A stretch of DNA of 64,000 nt from Nonomuraea guangzhouensis (lineage in GTDB: Bacteria > Actinomycetota > Actinomycetes > Streptosporangiales > Streptosporangiaceae), in NCBI RefSeq assembly GCF_019396345.1, contig NZ_JAHKRM010000002.1, forward strand, positions 124,001-188,000, written 5' to 3'. The notes below the pieces were generated by a model. It was not told the DNA's origin. It saw nothing but the letters and a program-made list of their open reading frames with translations, and did no database searches. Each line of letters starts with the position of its first letter. Positions within the stretch are counted from its first letter, which is position 1. The position numbers and the translations under genes are program-made. Below, piece by piece: positions 60,452-64,000 of this stretch.

Positions 60452-61273
60452 ATGAAAACAATCCCCATCGACTTCACCGGCGTACGTGTCACCGCCCTCG
60501 TCGAGCTGTACCTGCGGTGGCTGGACAGCCAGGACCCGCACCCGATCCTCGGCGACCCGTGGGCGGACCGCGTCGTCCGGCGCCTCGACTTCGACTTCTC
60601 CTCGTTCAAGCCCATGGCCCTCGGCCAGTACGCCGTCGGCGTCAGATCGCGGGTGATGGACGAGTGGACCAGGGAGTTCCTGGCCAAGAACCCGGACGCG
60701 ATCGTCCTGGACCTCGGCTGCGGCTTCGACAGCCGCGTCTTCCGGGTCGATCCCGCTCCAGGTCAGCACTGGTACGACGTGGACTTCCCGGACGTCATCG
60801 AGATCATGGACCAGCTCTATCCCGAACGTCCCGGGCACACCACCATCGGTGCCTCCGTCGTCGACCGGGACTGGCTCGCCCGTATCCCCGGCGACCGGCC
60901 GGTGATCGTGGTGGCCGACGGGCTCTACCAGTTCCTCGACGAGGACGAGGTACGGCAGGTCTTCCGGAACATCATGGACCACTTCCCGACCGGCCAGTTC
61001 GTCTTCAACATCGGCGCGGCGTCGGTCAAGAAGCGCTACGAGAGCCAGCCGAATTCGATCTTCGCACAGCACGGCGTCACCTTCGGGTGGACCGTCGAGA
61101 GCGCCCGGGAAGCCGAGCGCCTGGACGACCGCCTGCACTACGTGGACCAGCGGAGCGTGGTGGAAGCGGCCCTGATCAGACACGCCTCTCTGTACTACCG
61201 GATGCTGTGCGCTCTGGTCAGCATGGTGCCGGCCTGGCGAAACTCCGGCTTCCTGCTCCGCTACCGCTTCTGA
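60452..61273 (+). CDS. SAM-dependent methyltransferase (leucine carboxyl methyltransferase-like family)
   Basis: 273 aa. The SAM-binding motif I is IVLDLGCGFDSRVFRVD, with DVDFPDVIEIM for the ribose-binding acidic residue and VVADGLYQFLDEDEV as motif III. The pattern is of the PF04072/tetracenomycin-methyltransferase-like family, which O-methylates small molecules. It begins 5 bp after the exporter permease, so it may modify the exported compound or protect against it. The substrate is unknown. Confidence 0.88.
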   Translation: MKTIPIDFTGVRVTALVELYLRWLDSQDPHPILGDPWADRVVRRLDFDFSSFKPMALGQYAVGVRSRVMDEWTREFLAKNPDAIVLDLGCGFDSRVFRVDPAPGQHWYDVDFPDVIEIMDQLYPERPGHTTIGASVVDRDWLARIPGDRPVIVVADGLYQFLDEDEVRQVFRNIMDHFPTGQFVFNIGAASVKKRYESQPNSIFAQHGVTFGWTVESAREAERLDDRLHYVDQRSVVEAALIRHASLYYRMLCALVSMVPAWRNSGFLLRYRF

Positions 61274-61304
61274 CCAGCGGCCCCGGCGGGATGGATGATC
61301 GCTG

Positions 61305-61334
61305 TTGACAGGCGTTACCAACCAAGCGCATGCT
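61305..61334 (+). promoter_or_regulatory. Promoter candidate for the flavoprotein gene
   Basis: A perfect -35 TTGACA (61305-61310) is followed after 18 bp by CATGCT (61329-61334). It lies in the 191-bp gap after the methyltransferase stop, ~130 bp upstream of the next start. No operator is obvious. Confidence 0.35.
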
Positions 61335-61464
61335 TCATGCTGTGACGGGCGCCACACCCCCAGCTCGTCCGTAGCCGTCGCACCCGGCGCGAGGTGCCAC
61401 CGCGGTTGTTCCTCCGACCACTGCGCTGCCCGCAGCGCACGCATGTTGAAGGGATCGATCCACC

Positions 61465-63249
61465 ATGGCAGATTCGACGCCCGCCTCGGCCCCCGCGACA
61501 ACCACAGACGGACCCAGCCGCCGCACCCTGCTGCGCGGCGCCGCCATCGCCGGCGGAGTCCTCATGACCGAAGCGGCACTGGGCCGCGCACCCGCGTACG
61601 CCGACGTCGAATATGACGTGGTGATCGTCGGTTCGGGCGCGGCCGGGATGACCGCCGCGCTCACCGCGGCCAAGCGCGGCCTCCAGACGGTGGTGATCGA
61701 GAAGGCGCCGACGTTCGGCGGGTCGGCGGCCCGGTCCGGCGCCGGGATCTGGATACCGAACAACGAGGTGATCCTGGCCGCCGGAGTCCCGGACACCCCG
61801 GCCAAGGCCGCCTCCTACCTCGCCCGCGTCGTCGGCGACACGGTGCCGCTCGCGCGGCAGCAGGCGTTCCTGGCGAACGGCCCGGCCATGATCTCGTTCG
61901 TGATACGGAACAGCCCGCTGCGGTTCCGGTGGATGGAGGGCTACTCCGACTACTATCCCGACTTCCCCGGCGGGATGCCGAACGGCCGCTCCATCGAGCC
62001 CGACCAGTTGGACGGGCACCTCCTCGGCGCCGAACTCGCCCATCTCAACCCCTCGTACATCCCCACCCCGGCCGGCCTGGTCGTCTTCAGCGCCGACTAC
62101 AAGTGGCTGACCCTCAGCGCGGTCAACCCGAAGGGCCTGGCGGTGAGCGCCGAGTGCCTGGCCAGAGGCACCGCGGCCGCGCTCCGCGGCGAGAAGCCGC
62201 TCACCATGGGCCAGTCCCTGGCGGCCGGGCTCCGTGCCGGGCTGCTCGCGGCCGGCGTGCCGGTCTGGCTGAACACGCCGCTGCTCGACCTGCGCGTCGA
62301 AGGCGGCCGCGTCACCGGCGTGGTCGTGACACGCAACGGCGTGGAGACGCTGGTCAAGGCCCGCCGCGGGGTCATCGTGGGTTCGGGCGGGTTCGAGCAC
62401 AGCGCGGCGATGCGCGCGGAGTTCCAGCGGCAGCCCATCGGGACCGGCTGGACGGTCGGCGCCAAGGAGAACACCGGCGACGGCATCGAGGCGGGCGAAC
62501 GGGCCGGGGCCGCGCTGGACCTGATGGACGACGCCTGGTGGGGGCCCGCGATCCCGCTGCCCGACCAGCCGTACTTCTGCCTGGCCGAACGTACGCTGCC
62601 CGGCTGCATCCTGGTCAACGGCAACGGCGTGCGCTTCGTCAACGAGGGCGCGCCCTACAGCGACGTGGTCCACGTCATGTACGACCGCAACACGGCGGCG
62701 AATCCGCACATCCCCGCCTGGCTGATCGTCGACCAGAACTACCGCAACCGCTACCTGTTCAAGGACGTCGCGCCGCTGCTGCCGCTGCCCGACTCCTGGT
62801 TCACCAGCGGCGCCGCCTTCAAGGCCGCGACGGTGGAAGCGCTGGCGCAGAAGATCGGTGTCCCGGCGGCGGCGCTGCGCGCCACCGTCACCCGGTTCAA
62901 CGGGTTCGCGACAACCGGCAAGGACACCGACTTCCATCGTGGCGACAGCGTCTACGACCGCTACTACGCCGACCCCTTCGTCAAGCCCAACCCCTGCCTG
63001 GCGCCGCTGTGGCTGCCGCCCTTCTACGCGTTCAAGATCGTCCCCGGCGATCTGGGCACCAAGGGCGGGATGCGTACGGACGCGCGGGCGCGGGTGCTCC
63101 GGGTGGACGGCTCGGTCATCCCCGGCCTGTACGCGGCCGGCAACGCCAGCGGCGCCGTCATGGGGCACAGCTACGCCGGCGCCGGCTCGACCATCGGCCC
63201 GGCCATGACCTTCGGCTACGTGGCCGCGAACGACATCGCCGCCTCATAA
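61465..63249 (+). CDS. Tat-exported 3-ketosteroid Delta1-dehydrogenase-like flavoprotein
   Basis: 594 aa with a twin-arginine signal (GPSRRTLLRGAAIAGGVLM). The Rossmann motif DVVIVGSGAAGMTAALTAAKRGLQTVVIEK follows at ~residue 50, with the KstD-family GGSAARSGAGIWIPNN shortly after. The C-terminal block is GLYAAGNASGAVMGHSYAGAGSTIGPAMTFGYVAANDIA, where FAD is held. Relatives introduce a 1,2-double bond in 3-ketosteroids or reduce fumarate-like enones. KstD enzymes are usually intracellular, so the Tat leader is unusual. No steroid-degradation genes are adjacent. It is monocistronic. Confidence 0.85.
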   Translation: MADSTPASAPATTTDGPSRRTLLRGAAIAGGVLMTEAALGRAPAYADVEYDVVIVGSGAAGMTAALTAAKRGLQTVVIEKAPTFGGSAARSGAGIWIPNNEVILAAGVPDTPAKAASYLARVVGDTVPLARQQAFLANGPAMISFVIRNSPLRFRWMEGYSDYYPDFPGGMPNGRSIEPDQLDGHLLGAELAHLNPSYIPTPAGLVVFSADYKWLTLSAVNPKGLAVSAECLARGTAAALRGEKPLTMGQSLAAGLRAGLLAAGVPVWLNTPLLDLRVEGGRVTGVVVTRNGVETLVKARRGVIVGSGGFEHSAAMRAEFQRQPIGTGWTVGAKENTGDGIEAGERAGAALDLMDDAWWGPAIPLPDQPYFCLAERTLPGCILVNGNGVRFVNEGAPYSDVVHVMYDRNTAANPHIPAWLIVDQNYRNRYLFKDVAPLLPLPDSWFTSGAAFKAATVEALAQKIGVPAAALRATVTRFNGFATTGKDTDFHRGDSVYDRYYADPFVKPNPCLAPLWLPPFYAFKIVPGDLGTKGGMRTDARARVLRVDGSVIPGLYAAGNASGAVMGHSYAGAGSTIGPAMTFGYVAANDIAAS

Positions 63250-63270
63250 CATCGCTTATTGACTCCACCT

Positions 63271-63338
63271 CATTGTGCCGGTAATCACGCTCACAGCCCT
63301 CAGAAAGACCATGTGATGCGCGGGATACCGGCACAATG
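63271..63338. repeat. Inverted repeat with 13-bp arms in the convergent gap
   Basis: CATTGTGCCGGTA (63271-63283) and TACCGGCACAATG (63326-63338) are perfect inverted copies 42 bp apart; an inner ATCAC/GTGAT pair extends the stem with an 8-nt bulge. The structure lies between the convergent flavoprotein and small membrane-protein genes. It could be a terminator, an RNA hairpin or the ends of a tiny mobile-element remnant. Confidence 0.65.
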
Positions 63339-63351
63339 CGCGATATGCCAG

Positions 63352-63810
63352 CTATTTTCGTCTGATATCGAGCCCCGCACTCATCCTGGCCACCATCGGC
63401 CGCCCACTGAAATGGCTCGGCCCCTTAACCGCTACGTTGCCGCTGGAATTACTCTTCAACGTCCTGACCGACAGCGGCAGGGCCGCCGCGTACGCGAGGC
63501 CGTACCAGAGCGTCGAGACCGGCCCGGCCGGCACGGCGGCGAGGCTGAGCGCCGCGACCAGGCCGAGCAGTGCGGCGGCGACCGCCGGGCGCCGGGCGGC
63601 CACCGCCATGACCGCGGCGCCGCCCAGCACGCCCACGGCGGCGAGGAGGTCGAGCAACAGCCACGCGTCCAGCAGCCCGGCCCGCGCGATCGCGTGCAGC
63701 AGCGGTCCCGGCACGGATCCGGTCCAGATCCAGGTGAGCCCGTCGTCCATCAGGTTGACGGCCGTGGGGAGCGCCACCAGCACGCTCACCACCCAGGCGC
63801 GGCTGATCAA
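63352..63810 (-). CDS. Small integral membrane protein, paralogue of the one at 42.9 kb, TTG start
   Basis: 152 aa from the TTG at 63810, which overlaps the upstream stop (TTGA). It is an evident paralogue: LTWIWTGSVPGPLLHAIARA and GLLDAWLLLDLLAAVGVLGG match the earlier protein almost residue for residue. Three to four membrane spans are predicted. The C-terminal ~35 residues (SNSSGNVAVKGPSHFSGRP) are an extra hydrophilic tail. It too is coupled to an upstream gene on the same strand. The function is unknown. Confidence 0.65.
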   Translation of the reverse strand: MISRAWVVSVLVALPTAVNLMDDGLTWIWTGSVPGPLLHAIARAGLLDAWLLLDLLAAVGVLGGAAVMAVAARRPAVAAALLGLVAALSLAAVPAGPVSTLWYGLAYAAALPLSVRTLKSNSSGNVAVKGPSHFSGRPMVARMSAGLDIRRK

Positions 63811-64000
63811 CGGACCCGGGCCAGGCGGTAGGAGGTGCCGTCGTTCCACAGGAGCCAGTCGCCCGCCGCGTACGCCAGGCCCTTGAACGCGAACGACTGG
63901 CCGCTGCGCGGATCGTAGACCAGGGACCGCCAGCCGGCCCCCTCACCGAGTACGAGCCCGCTGTACGCGATGAGCCGGTCACCCGCCGTGAGACGCGCGT
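63807..64000 (-). CDS. C-terminal fragment of an unknown protein (runs off right edge)
   Basis: 64 codons are visible, ending SYRLARVR and a TGA that overlaps the TTG of the paralogous membrane protein. The visible part contains AGDRLIAYSGLVLGEGAGW and GLAYAAGDWLLWNDG, short GD/W-rich strand repeats that suggest a beta-propeller or similar beta-rich domain. I cannot assign a family. By analogy with the 43-kb locus, this may be the extracytoplasmic partner of a sigma-factor unit beyond the edge (inference). Confidence 0.5.
   Translation of the reverse strand, partial: ARLTAGDRLIAYSGLVLGEGAGWRSLVYDPRSGQSFAFKGLAYAAGDWLLWNDGTSYRLARVR

Noticed and set aside
57901..61273. Antibiotic biosynthetic gene cluster
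   Set aside because: An exporter and one methyltransferase alone do not make a cluster; no synthase, adenylation or core-peptide gene is present nearby.

Overview
The window is very GC-rich DNA with frequent GTG/TTG starts, ATGA/GTGA stop-start overlaps and many secreted carbohydrate enzymes. It looks like the chromosome of a filamentous soil actinomycete. The CU044_5270-type protein beside an ECF sigma factor and the overall gene content fit Streptosporangiaceae (Nonomuraea-like); that placement is inference, since no rRNA or tRNA gene was seen.

Layout. 0-8 kb: the 5' end of an L-asparaginase gene, a divergent LacI regulator with a tandem operator, a five-gene operon (4,5-dihydroxyphthalate-decarboxylase-like protein, nitrilase-family amidohydrolase, polar amino-acid-type ABC importer), and a divergent MocR regulator. 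7-12 kb: 43-bp tandem repeats, a proline iminopeptidase pseudogene, a secreted YVTN beta-propeller and a secreted M36 metalloprotease. 12-25 kb: a fucose/pectin-type locus with a lactonase-like amidohydrolase, a GntR/FCD regulator, a secreted GH95 alpha-L-fucosidase, a GntR regulator fused to an IS630-transposase-like DNA-binding region, a sugar ABC importer, an uncharacterised 636-aa protein, an RraA-family aldolase and a secreted beta-helix protein. 25-28.6 kb: a secreted S1 protease, a cytochrome P450 and a GNAT acetyltransferase. 28.6-36 kb: a second sugar ABC operon with an FAD oxidoreductase and a secreted beta-helix protein, controlled by a LacI regulator; matching operators lie at both promoters. 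36-40 kb: a two-component system, a MASE1-only membrane protein and a protein of unknown function. 40-43 kb: a rhamnogalacturonan lyase (PL11) and endo-arabinanase (GH43) operon. 43-45 kb: an ECF sigma factor with its coupled membrane proteins. 45-52 kb: a MOSC protein, GH92 alpha-mannosidase, GH6 cellulase and a Ser/Thr kinase. 52-57 kb: a double IclR regulator and a pcaIJF-like operon, then an L,D-transpeptidase. 57-64 kb: an ABC-2 exporter with a methyltransferase, a Tat-exported 3-ketosteroid-dehydrogenase-like flavoprotein, and a second copy of the small membrane protein from 43 kb.

How the genes work together. The main theme is breakdown of plant cell-wall pectin and associated glycans. 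Secreted PL11, GH43, GH95, GH92, GH6 and two beta-helix proteins would release oligosaccharides, and two ABC importers (each lacking its own ATPase, so presumably sharing an MsiK-type ATPase encoded elsewhere) would take them up. Fuconolactonase-like and RraA-like enzymes could then process L-fucose or L-rhamnose by a non-phosphorylating route. Each unit has its own regulator and visible operator candidates.

The most unusual items are the transposase-HTH/GntR fusion at 16.4-17.4 kb, the paired small membrane proteins with non-ATG coupled starts, the lone MASE1 sensor, the uncharacterised protein in the fucoside operon, and the deleted iminopeptidase beside tandem repeats.
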